This document shows positions 34,097 to 46,650 of a stretch of 64,000 nt of DNA, piece by piece. Location of the stretch: positions 1 through 64,000 of the forward strand of contig BDDD01002905.1 of NCBI GenBank assembly GCA_001972305.1. The letters are read 5' to 3'. The position numbers and the translations under genes were made by a program. The DNA is from Cephalotus follicularis (lineage: Eukaryota; Streptophyta; Magnoliopsida; Oxalidales; Cephalotaceae). The notes beneath the pieces are model-generated. The model had not been told where the DNA came from. It made no database searches and worked only from the letters and a program-made list of their open reading frames with translations. Within the stretch, counting starts at the first letter, position 1. Each line of letters starts with the position of its first letter.

Positions 34097-35956
34097 TTGA
34101 TGTGCAAGGAATTACAAGTTGAATATCAAAGTCTAAATGCCATCTGCAGAAGGAAGCTAAAGCCGTATGAAGAAAACTACCCGACTCATGAACTTGAGCT
34201 TGCAGCTATTGTCTTCGCCCTTCAGAAGTGGAGACACTATCTTTATGGGTCACAGTTTCAACTCTTTATCGATCACAAGAGTGTGAGGTACCTGTTTTGT
34301 CAGGAAACACTAAACATGAGACCGCGCAGGTGGGTAGAATTCTTTCATGATTATGATTGCAGTGTTCAGTACCATCCGGGGAAGAGGAATGTGGTCGCTG
34401 ATGCCTTGAGCCGCAAGGCTATGCTTGCCAGTGCCATGGTGTCGCAATGGAAGATGTTGGAAGACTTCCAAGAATGGTCTCCGTTTAATCAGTCATCAGG
34501 GATCTTTCTTTCTAACATGCGAGTACAGCCTGTGTTACTGGATCACATCAGGGATGCGCAACCACATGATCCAGAGTTGCAATGGATTCGAGAGAACCTG
34601 GACTCGGGATCTGATTTTTGAGTGCATGCTGATGGTATTCTGAGATATCGGGGACGTGTGTGTCTTCCGAATGAACCAAGACTGAAGGATGAACTACTTC
34701 ACGGGGCTCATAAATCTCTGTACAGTATTCATCCTGGGAGAACTAAAATGTATCAAGATATGAAGAAGTGTTACTGGTGGCCTGGCATGAAGCGGGAGAT
34801 CGCCGAGTATGTGTCAAAGTGTTTGACTTGCCAGATAGTTAAGGCCGAACACCAGCGACCGGCAGGTTTGCTACAACCTTTGCCAATTCCAGAGTGGAAG
34901 TGGGAACATGTTACGATGGATTTTGTTTCGGGTTTTCCTTTGACTCGGAACCGTCACAACACCGTGTGGGTTGTCGTGGACAGACTCACCAAATCTGCGC
35001 ACTTTTGGCCTACACATGTTACCGATTCTGCGAGCAAGCTAGCTCGTTTGTATGTAAAGGAGATAGTGAGGCTACACGGTGTTCCAGTCAGCATCGTATG
35101 TGATAGGGATGCCATTTTCGCTTCCAACTTCTGGAAGAGATTTCAGACAGCTTCCGGGACGAAGCTGAACCTGAGTACTGTCTTCCACCCTCAGACTGAT
35201 GGGCAGTCTGAGCGTACCATCCAGACCTTGGAGGATATGCTACGGGCGTGCATTATTGTTTTTGCTGGTACTTGGGAGGATCACATTCCTTTGATAGAGT
35301 TCTCTTACAATAACAGCTATCACTCCAGTATCGGCATGCCACCGTTTGAGGCACTGTATGGGAGGAAGTGCAGATCTCTTGTGTGTTAGGATGAGGTCGG
35401 GGAGTGACCTTTACTCGGGACTGAGTTAGTGGGGGAAACTTCATAGAAGATCAGGTCGATCAAAGAGAAGCTGCTTGCTGCTCAGAGCCGGCAGAAGAGC
35501 TATGCGGACTGTGTCAAGAGAAGGCCTTTGACCTTCAATGTGGGCGATGATGTGTTCCTAAAGGTCTCACCATGGAAGGGCGTGCAAAGGTTTGGAAGAA
35601 AGGGCAAATTAGCTCCTCGGTACATTGGTCCTTTCGAGATTCTGGAGAGCATTGGGGAGGTAGCTTACCAGCTTGCCTTACCTCCTGCACTGTCAAACGT
35701 GCACAACGTCTTCCATGTATCTATGCTGAGGAGGTATGTCCCAGATCCGTCACATGTCCTGGATCACGATCTTGTTCTGATGCGAGATGATCTATCCTGT
35801 GAGGAATTGCCGGTGCGGATTCTTGATCGGAAGATGCAAATTATGAGGAATCGAACCATCTCCATGGTCAAGGTTCAATGGCAGTTTCACAAACCTGATG
35901 AGGCCACTTGGGAGCGTGAGGAGGACATCCGAGAACGCTACCCGCACTTGTTCTAG
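34097..35956 (+). pseudogene. Element M pol: RNase H, integrase, chromodomain-like tail
   Basis: All parts keep one frame with stops at 34619 (TGA), 35387 (TAG) and several up to 35450. RNase H shows [15 protein letters not shown] and DHKSVRYLF. Integrase zinc region has [10 protein letters not shown] and [11 protein letters not shown]; the catalytic core has [22 protein letters not shown] and DGQSERTIQ, so the D, D and E positions are present. The tail, ISMVKVQWQFHKPDEATWE, is chromodomain-like as in Tekay elements. The TGA at 34619 between RNase H and integrase is at the same codon in element H. Confidence 0.9.
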
Positions 35957-36176
35957 ATAGTTTTGAATTTCGAGGACGAAATTCTTTTGAAGGAGGGGTG
36001 GATGTAACGCCCGTAATTTTCATGTATTGTAATTTCACAATGTAAATGTACCTTATTTGTGAAATTAATAAAGTGATGGATTTTCAATTTGATGATGTTT
36101 TCCCAAACTATGATAATGTTGATTTTAAATCAATTATGTACTTAGAAGTGTGATTACTTGGTAATTATACTGGAGG

Positions 36177-36328
36177 CAGTCGACTGGTATGGAGGACCAG
36201 CCGACTGGATGGCTGCATATAGGGGCAGTCGACTGGTAGGATGAAACAGTCGACTGGCAAGCTATCGTGACACTTGGCAACAGACTGCCAGGCGAACAGT
36301 CAACTGCCAGGGAAAGGCAGCCGACTGG
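36177..36328 (+). repeat. CAGTCGACTG array, proximal (M 3' LTR)
   Basis: There are six copies, at the same positions as in 33630-33780. It lies about 174-325 bp from the LTR start. Confidence 0.88.
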
Positions 36329-37144
36329 ATCATGCTCTGTTTGTTGCATGTGATAGAAATCACATGTGACAACTGACATTGGAAGTTGAGGCCATCTGTG
36401 CTTCATGCAGCCGAAGGGATGGAAGGAGAGGACACCTGTGCATCATGGAAAACTACATGGGGCAGAGAGATCAGACCTGTTAGTGGGTGCATGCATGTGA
36501 ATGAGGGAATATGGCATTAGTGCCATGTGAGGGAGTTAAGAGAGAAAGAAGAGGAATACTCTACATAAAAGGTCTCTCTCGTCACCTCCTTCCCCAGACA
36601 CTTATAGGACAAAGAACCAATAGGACAGTAGTGAGAAAAGCACAAAGAAAAGAGAGTGTTCACCATTGTTGAAGCTTGGAGCTCGGGTTGGAGCTGTTGG
36701 GCTATGCTTGGAGGTGCTGGGCTTGGAGTTGGAGCTTATGGGGAGCTCAGAACGTCTCTGATTGGAACGAAAAGAGGTGGACTTACAGATTCCTAACTTG
36801 GAATCAAAAGGTAGGGGATGTTGTAATGGTGTTTTGAGTTAAAGTTACTGTATGTTTCATGAATTGAAATGCCTGGTTTTGTGAGTTGTAACTACTGATA
36901 TTAGAAAGTGGTTACTACTGTTTTCAACTGCTATGCCTGCCCACTGAGAATCAAATGTGATAAAGTGTGTGCATGTTGAACCTTAACATGGAATTGGTTT
37001 GCATGTTGAAATGTATGTTGGACGTGTTGTTATATGGATGATATGAAGACCTGTGGTTATATTCCTATCCCTGAGCTTGATTTATCTGCTTACCATGATC
37101 TGTTGGAGTAGTTAGACCGATTTGCATGCCACTGGTTCGCAGAG

Positions 37145-37385
37145 CAGCCGACTATCGAAGGAAGACAGTCGACTACTCAATGAGACCAGTCGACTGGCAA
37201 TGGAAAGCAGTCGACTGTTCATACTTCACACTGCCCAAGAAATGGCAATCTGGGAATGTTCTCGTATGGGTGTACTATAATAGTCGGCTGTTGAAGAACA
37301 ACAGCAGCCGACTGTCTAATGGACAGTCGACTACTGATACTGTTCGACCCAAAACAGTCGACTAGTAAGGATTCCAGCCGACTGG
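37145..37385 (+). repeat. CAGTCGACTG array, distal (M 3' LTR)
   Basis: There are about nine copies. The first four (CAGCCGACTA, CAGTCGACTA, CAGTCGACTGG, CAGTCGACTG) start exactly 21 bp apart. It lies about 1.14-1.38 kb from the LTR start. Confidence 0.88.
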
Positions 37386-39329
37386 TTCGACTGCTAATTG
37401 CCTAAAACGATGCGAAACGATCCCGATTCCTGCTAGGATGAATTTGAGCATTTGTATGCATTGCATATGTACTGTTTTACTGCCTGTTTACATTGTTTGT
37501 ACTCGAATTATGATTTCTAGTGTGTTGTTACTTTAGAAATGCATATGTGAATTGAAACTGCTATTTTGAGTACAAAACGAATATTGATATCGTATTTTCA
37601 AATATCTTTGGAAAGCAATTTCCGCTACTGAAACTGTTTGAAATTATTTTCTACTGAAAATGCAATATTTCAAATGTTGTCACTTTTGAAACATTTTGGA
37701 AATAACCTGCCTGTTGTGGATCTAAACGATCACTACTGTCCTCTTTACTGTACTGTTACTGCTTGAATTCACCGTTTGCTCTGTGAATTGCTATGTGTTT
37801 GTGTTTGAGCCACTAGTTGCATGGCTGAGGCTGCCAGCGCCGGCTAGTGTTTGAGCCACTAGTTGCATGGCTGAGACTGCCAGCAATGGGCTGTGTTAAA
37901 TTATCCGAACAGCCACCAAAATAATCGAAATAATATTGCGAACATTTGGCCTTTATTGTCGCGCATTAAAAATAGGCTTTATTAGCCGTTTTGGGCCAAC
38001 ATAATTACGGCTTCAACGCGTAGAGCCTTTTTATTTCTCCGTGTCACGCCCCCGTTTCAGAAAGACAACATTAAAGCGGTAAGGAAATTAACACATAAAT
38101 ACAGCTTATGAAAATACCATAAAATTTAAACTTTTCCAAGGAACATCAATTGCGGAAGCATAAAAATTCATAAGCTGTAAACTTGTAACGTGCATCCCAT
38201 ACTACACGCTACTTAACACAGTCCGTCATTGTTAATAGCCCGCAAAACTGAGCGTGATCACAGTACAATATTAAGTCCCATCGTTAAACAAACCATAGTA
38301 CAGTACATTAGTCCTTAAATAAAACTCGGTTTATTAAAATATATGAGAAAAAGTAAAACCAAGAACAAAACAACATAACGTCTTGTTTCTTTGCCCATGC
38401 CAGTCCAACCGGTCCACTGCATCAATCAGTAAAATAGGGGGTTAGCCTTTGTCATCACTCGGCTAAGTCATAAAAGTAGCTCGGGATGAACAATAAATGC
38501 ATGTCATGTAATGTATGCATAAATGATGCTGTGCAGGAAATACCAGTTTATATATATATGAGAAATATATATATATTAGCTGTACAGGAAAATAACAGTG
38601 GGTACATATATAAGAAAATATATGTATGCAAGAACAGTACAGTAGTGATCCGGCCAGGACCACATCCACAATCACAGTAATGTCCGAAAAGGACCAACAG
38701 GCAGTACAGTATGTCCATAAAGGACCACAACATGCATGTAGTATATGTAACGCCGCCAACTCCTGGCGCCACGCTACACTCCCACTCCAGTCCCTACTCC
38801 AGGCAAACGAGCGAGGCAACAGTACAGTACAGTGAGTCACCCGCCCCTTAGGTCAACCCTACCACTAGCCGGCGCTGGCAGCCTCCGCCATGCAACCAGT
38901 GGCTCAAAGCACAACCACATAGAAATTCACAGAGAAAATAGTGAATCAAACAGTAAACAGCACAGTGGTGATCGTTTAGATTGACAACAGGCAGTTTATT
39001 TTCAAATATTTCTAGAAGTAATAAATATTTGAATTATGTAATTTCAGTAGTAGAAATACCTTTGAGCAAATTAGTAGTCTAAATTGTTTACCAGTTCGTT
39101 CGAAAATACGTTATTAACCAATAGATATTTTCATACTCAAAATAGCACATTCCGAGTTCACATATGCATTTCTAAACGTCACAACTTTAGAAATCATAAA
39201 CGATTTACAAACAGTAACCAAACAGGGAGTAAACAGTGTATATGCAATGCATACATATGTTCTAATGCATTCTAAGCGAAATCGGGATCGTCGGGTATCA
39301 AAACCGTAAAATTTTTCGAACAGGACTCT

Positions 39330-39530
39330 AAAGCGTCGGCGTTTATTCCTTAGGCTTCGCCGCTTATGTCCCTTAAGTGTCGACGTTTAGTCCTCTAGCG
39401 TCAGCGCTTTCAGTGTCTGGGCCTCGATATCTCCTCCTTTAGACGTCAACGTTTTAATGCATTTCAACATATAAAACGCAGTTCACAGGGTTAAGCGTCG
39501 ACGCTTGTCCAAGGCGTCGACGGTTTCAAG
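39330..39530 (-). repeat. GCGTCGACGC array, distal (H 3' LTR)
   Basis: About eight words such as AAGCGTCGGCG, AGTGTCGACGTTTA, GACGTCAACGTT, AAGCGTCGACGCTT and AGGCGTCGACGG are spaced about 21-23 bp where clear. It lies 1.04-1.24 kb from the LTR start. Confidence 0.85.
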
Positions 39531-40303
39531 CAGGGGTCGCGTTCTTCCTCACGACATGGGCGAGCAATGACATTTCCTTGCCCATAACATGCATTCCAAC
39601 AGGTATAAAGCCCAAAAAACTAGCATGCAATATCATATGACACATCCAGTACAAGGTAGCATCATTTCAGTGACTAAAAACGGATCATCAAGCTATGAAA
39701 TTCATGCATAAACATCACTGAACAAACACCAAGTATTGAACACAAAATACAATTATGGCTTCCCCTACCTCAGGCCTCAAGTTAGAAGCCGAAAGTCCAC
39801 CTCTTTTATTATCCAATCAGTCACTTTGAGTCCCCAGGTACAGCTTGAGAGCTCCCTGGTTCGTCCCAGCAGTTGGTGTGTAAGCTTCCAGCTCCCTTAG
39901 CTCAACAATGGTGGTTGAGCTTCCTCTCTCAAGTTCTCCTGCTCTCTTTTGTCATTCACAGTGTCACTGACCCTCTAGCTTTCTGTAATAGATGAGAGGG
40001 GTGAGAGGAGTGGATTTTTTTATGCAAATTTTGTTTTGTTTTCTCTGCATGTTCCCCTAACTTCTTCTCCTCTCTCAATTTGGTAACATGGTGCAACAAG
40101 TGTCCCTTTCTTCCCTTTCACAAGCCATGCACTCAGGGATTCTCCCTCTGTCCCATGCCCTTTTGTTGCAGGTAGGTCTGGCAACAAAAGCATGCATTGC
40201 CACGTTCTTAAAGCGCCTACTAAGATGCTTGATAAGTGGCACAAAATCACCTCCCTACGAAACGTTCATCTGCTGTTATGTGTATGCAGAACACGCCGCA
40301 AAG

Positions 40304-40404
40304 CATCGACGTTTACATGCAGGCATTGGTGCTTATGTGTTGAATTTAAACGCGCGTTTCAATCGCTTAAGCGTCGACGCTCCAAATCCAGGCGTCAGCG
40401 CTTT
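40304..40404 (-). repeat. GCGTCGACGC array, proximal (H 3' LTR)
   Basis: Words AAGCATCGACGTTTA, AGGCATTGGTGCTTA, AAGCGTCGACGCT and AGGCGTCAGCGCTTT. It lies about 170-270 bp from the LTR start, the same place as the CAGTCGACTG array in B and M. Confidence 0.8.
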
Positions 40405-40572
40405 AACCTCAAAACTGTGTTGTTTAACTAAATTTACACTTTTAACATTTCTCTAACAATTGAACTCCAAATTCAACATCATCAGATTCGGAAAATCCAT
40501 CCACTATTAATTCCACAATAAAAGTACATTTACATTGTTAGATTACAACACATGAAAATTCCGGGCGTTACA

Positions 40573-40583
40573 TCCACCCCTCC
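40573..40583 (-). promoter_or_regulatory. Element H polypurine tract
   Basis: On the minus strand it reads GGAGGGGTGGA, abutting the 3' LTR. M has the identical word at 35992-36002. Confidence 0.8.
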
Positions 40584-40619
40584 TTCAAAGTAATTTCGTC
40601 CTCGAAATTCAAAACGAGA

Positions 40620-43600
40620 CTAGAACAAGTGCGGGTAGCATTCTCGGATATCCTCCTCACGCTCCCAAGTTGCTTCAACCGGTCGGTGGAACTGCCATTG
40701 AACCTTGACCATGGAGATGGCTCGGTTCCTCAAAATCTGCTTCTTCTGATCTAGAATCCGTACAGGCAACTCTTCACAAGATAGGTCAGCTTGTACCGAA
40801 ACAACATCATAATCCAGGACATGTGACAAGTCCTGGATGTATCTCCACAGCATAGATACATGAAAAACGTCGTGCACGTTCGACAGTGCAGGAGGTAAGA
40901 CAAGCTGGTAGGCTACCTCCCCAACTCTCTCCAAAATCTCAAAAGGACCAATGTAGCGGGGAGCTAATTTGCCCTTTTCCCCAAACCTTTGCACGCCCTT
41001 CCATGGTGAGACCTTTAAGAACACATGATCGCCCACACTGAAGGTCAAAGGCCTCCTCTTGACACTGTCCGCATAGCTCTTCTGTCGGCCCTGAGTAGCA
41101 AGAAGCTTCTTTTTTATCATCATGATCTTTTTTGAAGTTGCCTCCCCTAATTCAGTCCCAAGTAAAGGTCGCTCCCCGACCTCATCCCAACATACAGGAG
41201 ATCTGCGCTTCCTCCCATACAGTGCTTCAAATGGTGCCATGTCGATACTGGAGTGATAGTTGTTATTATAAGAGAACTCTATCAAGGGAATGTGATCCTC
41301 CCAGCTACTAGCAAAATCAATAATGCAAGCCCATAGCATATCCTCCATGGTCTGGATGGTACGCTCAGACTGCCCATCGGTCTGAGGGTGGAAGGCAGTA
41401 CTCAGGTTTAGCTTCGTCCCGAAAGATGTCTGAAATCTCTTCCAGAAGTTGAAAGTGAAGATGGCATCTCTATCACATACGATGCTGACTGGAACACCGT
41501 GTAGCCTCACTATCTCCTTCACATACAAACGAGCTAGCTTGCTTGCAGAATCCGTAACGTTTGTAGGCAGAAAGTGTGCTGATTTGGTGAGTCTATCCAC
41601 GACAACCCACACGGCGTTGTGACGGTTCTGAGTCAGAGGAAAACCCGAAACAAAATCCATCGTAACATGTTCCCACTTCCACTCTAGAATTGGTAAAGGT
41701 TGTAGCATACCTGCCGGTCTCTGGTGTTCAGCCTTGACTGTCTGGCAAGTTAAACACCTTGCTACATACTCGGCGATCTCTCGTTTCATGCCAGGCCACC
41801 AGTAAGTCTTCTTCATATCTTGATACATTTTAGTGCTACCAGGATGGATACTGTACAGAGATTTATGAGCCCCGCGAAGTAACTCCTTCTTCAACCCTGG
41901 TTCATTTGGAAGACACACGTGTCCCCGAAATCTCAGAATACCATCAGCATGTACTCAAAAAGTGGATTCCGAGTCCAGGTTCTCCCGAATTTGTTGCAAC
42001 TCCGGATCGTGTGGTTGTACATCCACGATGTGATCCAGTAACACAGGCTGTACTCGCATGATGGCCACAAAGATTCCCGGTGACTGAATTAACGGAGACC
42101 ACTCTTGGAAGTCTTCTAACATCTTCCATTGCGACACCATCGTACTGGCAACCATAGCCTTGCGACTCAAGGCATCAGCAACTACATTCGCTTACCCCGG
42201 GTGGTACTGAACACTCCAATCATAATCATTAAATAATTCTACCCACCTGCACTGCCTCATGTTTAGTGTGTCCTGACAAAACAGGTATCTCAAACTCTTA
42301 TGATCGGTAAAGATCTCAAACTGCGCCCCATAAAGATAGTGCCTCCACTTCTGAAGGGCGAAGACAATAGCTGCAAGTTCGAGGTCATGAGTCGGGTAGT
42401 TTTCTTCATGCGGTCTTAGCTTCCTTGAGGCATATACAATCACTCTGCCTCGCTGCATCAATACACAGCCCAAACTCCTACCTGATGCATCACTGTAGAC
42501 TGCAAAGCCCTCATTACCATCGGGTAATACCAAGACAGGAGCGAAAACTAACTGATCCTTCAGTTCACGGAAGCTAGCTTCGCAGTCTTTGTCCCAGACA
42601 AAAGTGGTCTTTTTCTGGGTCAGTCTAGTCAGGGGCTCGACTATCCTTGAAAATTTTTGGATGAACCTCCTGTAATACCCAGCCAATCCAAGGAAACTGC
42701 GCACCTCTGTCACGTTCTTCGGTTGTGGCCAGTCTCGTACCACTTCGGTCTTTGACGGATCCACCATCAAGCCTTCCCCAGATACGATGTGACCGAGAAA
42801 GACCACATGATCAAGCCAGAATTCACACTTGCCAAACTTGGCGTACAACCGATGTTCACTGAGAACTTGCAATACTAGCCTCAGATGGTGAGCGTGCTCC
42901 TCCTCACTCCTCGAATATACCAGTATGTCATCGATAAATACCACAACAAACTGGTCCAGGTATGGTCCGAATACTTCATTCATCAATGACATAAAAGCTG
43001 CCGGTGCATTGGTAACACCAAACGGCATCACCAGGAACTCGTAATGACCATACCGTGTCCAGAAGGTAGTCTTCTCAATGTCTCCTTCCCTTACTCTTTG
43101 TTGGTGATAACCTGACCTCAAGTCGAGCTTGGAAAACACCCTCGATCCTTGCAATTGGTCAAACAATTCCTCGATGTGGGGTAAAGGATATTTGTTTTTG
43201 ATAGTTGCCTTGTTCAACATTCTGTAGTCGATGCAGAGCCTCATCGACCCATCCTTTTTCTTGACAAACAGTACAGGCGCACCCCATGGAGAAACACTAG
43301 GTCGAATAAATCCCTTATCGATCAGATCTTGCAACTGTAATTTCAGCTCCCTCAATTCTGCAGGGGCCATTCTATATGGTGCTTTAGAAATAGGAGTTGT
43401 ACATGGTATAAGATCGATAACAAACTCCATATTTCTCTTTGGTGGCAAAGATCCCAAGTCATCAGGAAATACATTTGGAAATTCGCACACAACTGGAATT
43501 TCCTCCAAGCTCAAGCATTTCTCTTTCCTTCGATCAATCACGTAGGCCAGATATCCCTCACATCCCTTTTCTAGGTATCTCGATGCTCAAATAAAGGACA

Positions 43601-44150
43601 TGATCGGTGTCAAGAACCCTTTGTCTCCCTTGAACTCAAAGGTCGTTCCATCGGGCAGACAAAAATCCATAGTGTTATTGTAACAATCCATACGAGCACG
43701 GTGTACTGATAGCCAATCCATCCCCAATATAACATCAAAGTCACGGATAGGCAGCACTATCAAATCTGCATACAAGGAAATGCCTGCCATAGACATTTCA
43801 CAGCCTCTATATACCGAGTCAGTGTACATAGATGTCCCGGTCGGTGTACTCACAATAAGTATGTATGACATGCAATCAGGGGCGACAACTAAGCAAGATG
43901 CAAAACGTGCAGATATAAATGAATGTGATGCTCCAGAATCCATCAATACTGTAGCAGAATAACCATATATATACAGAGTACCTCCAACAACAGAAGTTGA
44001 CTCTGGAACCTCTGTCTGAGCAAGTACGAAAACTCTACCTTTTGCGATGCCCTTCCCGGTGTCCTTCCTCTGTAATGGTCCCGCCGCCGAAACACTACTA
44101 TTCCCCGACCCAGTAGGCGCTGTAGCGAAACTCTTCGGACAGTCCTTCAC
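40620..44150 (-). pseudogene. Element H pol: protease, RT, RNase H, integrase, chromodomain-like tail
   Basis: A single frame runs the whole way, interrupted by three stops: TAA near 43587, TAA at 42192 and TGA near 41950. Protease has VLMDSGASHSFISARF. RT has [13 protein letters not shown] and FIDDILVYS with both catalytic aspartates. RNase H has [21 protein letters not shown] and DHKSLRYLF. Integrase has the HHCC region ([21 protein letters not shown]) and DDE residues in [18 protein letters not shown] and DGQSERTIQ. The tail IVKVQWQF-like block with EATWEREED (ending at 40620) is a chromodomain-like module, which in chromoviruses steers integration to heterochromatin. The least damaged pol in the window. 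Confidence 0.93.
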
Positions 44151-44159
44151 TGAGTGACT

Positions 44160-45187
44160 AGGTGCCCCGCACCTCAGACACCAACCATTGAACCTCCAGC
44201 AATCTTTCTGTTGGTGGCCTATATGACCCCAATAATAGCAACCTCCGGATCTTGCATTACTCCCCTGGCTGGGAGTACCCTGTGAAGCTGACTGTTGAGA
44301 CTTGTTCTTGGATGACTTCGTCGGAGAACCACCATCTTGCCATTTCGACGATGCCGGTCAGGACTGTGTGGGACTCTGTTTACTCTGCTGTGCTCAGCTC
44401 TCTCAGCCCGGTCTTCGCTGGATATTGTCTCCAACAGTCTTGCTTTCTAAGTGACCTCCACAAAAGTCCTCAGTTCCATAACTCTAATTCTTTATCGAAG
44501 ATCCGGTCGCAGACCTCTCAGGAATATCCAAATCTTCTTCTCTTCATCAGCTACTAGATAAGGCGAATGTCTGGCCAGCTCCATGAACCTTGCTTGATAC
44601 TCAGCCACAGTCATCTCTCCCTGTCACAACTCCAAGAGCTCCGTCTCTCGTCGCTCTTGCTCAATACGCTGAACATAAGTCTCCAAGAACTCGATCTGAA
44701 ATCTGTCCCAAGTGTTGTCCAGTCTCTGTGATTCCCATTTTGCTCTGACCATTACCCACCAATGAGTGGCCTCACCTTATAGGCGGTACAATTCAAACTT
44801 TAGCTTTTGAGTGTTAGTACAGTCCATCACTTCAAAGATTTTTTCCAAGTCCTGCAGCCATCTCTCAGCAACAGTAGCATCAAGTTCCCCCCGTAAACTG
44901 GGTGGAATCAGCCTCATGAACTTTTCAATGTCCCTCCAAAACTGGTTATTATCCTCTCCCAGGCAGTGGTCGGGAGCCCTATGTTGCGGTCGAGCTTGCG
45001 CGTAGTACTGGCGCATCTCCTCCGCATTAGCCCTATTAAAGGCCATTTGTTGCTGAAAATAGTCCGCAATTTGGGCCATCGGATCTCTGTCATCTTGGGG
45101 GACATTCATCCCTTGCAGAATATTTGCTTCCTCAGGGGTATTAGCTCCAACAGCCCTAGCCGTAGCACGTGTTCTCCTTCGGTCCAT
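44160..45187 (-). pseudogene. Element H Gag
   Basis: It starts MDRRRTRATARAVG at 45187, about 100 bp after the primer site. Blocks GELDATVAERWLQDLEKIFEV and a W-rich GEATHWW region are visible; a stop follows ELYRL near 44777, more stops follow, and the frame differs from that of the protease, so an indel lies between. A knuckle-like CLRCGAP-SHSVKDC lies near 44140-44180. Element B's Gag is a close relative. Confidence 0.88.
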
Positions 45188-45283
45188 TGGTTCCTATAAG
45201 AAGGATGACAGTTAGTCACGACTTTAGGAAAACAATTCATTAATTTCAAAGGAAAGTATCCTAGCTAAGCATATATGGAATAT

Positions 45284-45295
45284 GCTCTGATACCA
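45284..45295 (-). promoter_or_regulatory. Element H primer binding site
   Basis: On the minus strand it reads TGGTATCAGAGC, a perfect initiator-Met tRNA complement, four bases from the 5' LTR. Confidence 0.9.
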
Positions 45296-46459
45296 ATGTT
45301 GTCACACCCCCGTTTCAGAAAGACAACATTAAAGCGGTAAGGCAATTAACACATAAATACAGCTTATGCAAATACAATAAAATTTAAATTTTTCCAAGGA
45401 ACATCAGTTGCGGAAGCATAAAAATTCATAAGTTGTAAACTTGTAACGTGCATCCCATACTACACGCTACTTAACACAATCCATCATTGTTAATAGCTCG
45501 TAAAACGGAGCGTGATCACAGTACAATATTAAGTCCCATCGTTAAACAAACCATAGTACAGTACATTAGTCCTTCAATAAAACTCGGTTTATTACAAAAT
45601 ATGAGAAAAAGTAAAACAAAGAACAAAACAACATAACGTCTAGTTTCTTTGCCCATGCCAGTCCAACCGGTCCACTGCATCAATCTATAAAGTAGGGGGT
45701 TAGCCTTTGTCCTCACTCGGCTAAGTCATAAAAGTAGCTCGGGATCAACAATAAATGCAGGTCATGTAATGTATGCATAAATGATGCAGTGCAGGAAATA
45801 CTAGTTTATATATATATATATTAGCAGTACAGTAAAATAACAGTGAGAACATATATAAGAAAATATATGTATGCAAGAACAGTACAGTAGTGATCCGGCC
45901 AGGATCACATCCACAATCACAGTAATGTCCGAAAAGGACCAACATGCAGTGCAGTATGTCCATAAAGGACCACAACAGGCAGGCAGTATATGTAACGTCA
46001 CCAACTCCTGGCCCCACGCTACACTCCTACTCCGGTTCCTACTCCAGGAAATCGAGCGAGGCAACAGTACAGTACAGTGAGTCACCCAGCCAACTCCTGG
46101 CCCCTAGGTCAACCCTTCCACTAGTCGGCGCATCCTAAGCGAAATAGCAGTAGTAGAAATACCTTTGAACAAATCAGTAGTAGAAATATCTTTGAACAAA
46201 TCAGTAGTGTAAATCGTTTACCAGTTCGTTCGAAAATAGGTTATTAACCAATACATATTTTCATACTCAAAATAGCACATTCCGAGTTCACATATGCATT
46301 TCTAAACGTCACAACTTTAGAAATCATAAACGATTTGCAAAAAGTAACCAAACAGGCAGTAAACAGTGTATATGCAATGCATACAAATGTTCTAATGCAT
46401 CCTAAGTGAAATCGGGATCGTCGGGTATCAAAACCGTAAAATTGTCCAAACGGGACTCT

Positions 46460-46650
46460 AAAGCGTCGGCGTTTATTCCTTAGGCGTCGCCGCTTATGTC
46501 CCTTAAGCGTCGACATTTAGTCCCCTACCGTCAGCGCTTTCAGTGTCTGGGCGTCGATATCTCCTCCCTTAGACGTCGATGTTTTAACGCATTTCAACAT
46601 ATAAAACGCAGTTCATAGGGTTAAGCGTCGATGCTTGTCCAAGGGGTCGA
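46460..46650 (-). repeat. GCGTCGACGC array, distal (H 5' LTR)
   Basis: Words AAGCGTCGGCG, AGGCGTCGCCGCTTA, AAGCGTCGACATTTA, GGGCGTCGATA, AGACGTCGATG and AAGCGTCGATGCTT are spaced mostly 21-23 bp. Confidence 0.85.

Larger units (their letters stand above)
33512..37906 (+). mobile_element. Element M: truncated Ty3/gypsy element
   Basis: Remains of a plus-strand element closely related to H and B: a 5' LTR piece (33512 to about 33955), a jump to the RNase H region (about 33960), RNase H to chromodomain (to 35956), and a 3' LTR starting at 36003 but cut at about 37906. Gag, PR and RT are missing. The left edge shares CCTTATTT with the adjacent G sequence, suggesting a deletion at microhomology. 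The right edge is fused to the LTR tail of N. Confidence 0.8.
36003..37906 (+). repeat. Element M 3' LTR, truncated
   Basis: It starts TGTAACGCCCGTAATTTTC right after the polypurine tract GGAGGGGTGGA (35992-36002). It aligns with 33512 onward and with LTRs B and H. The end is missing; the last bases, TGGGCTGTG, run straight into LTR sequence of N. Confidence 0.85.
38042..40572 (-). repeat. Element H 3' LTR (2531 bp)
   Basis: It is about 150 bp longer than its partner, which has lost sequence near 46136. It contains no gene; two GCGTCGACGC arrays and short (TA)n near 38550-38635 are present. Confidence 0.92.

Noticed and set aside
34097..35956. Caulimovirus-like integrated virus
   Set aside because: Domain order RNase H-integrase-chromodomain and flanking LTR identify a gypsy retrotransposon. 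No movement or coat protein is present.
40088..40456. Plus-strand ORFs of about 120 codons in both H LTRs (also 47165-47561)
   Set aside because: They lie antisense in LTR sequence, overlap in several frames and vary between the two LTRs. No domain is seen.
45284..45295. Match to a tRNA 3' end as a possible tRNA gene
   Set aside because: Only 12 bases match and they abut an LTR, which is a primer binding site. No cloverleaf was seen here or at 13727, 27553, 50428 or 55482.
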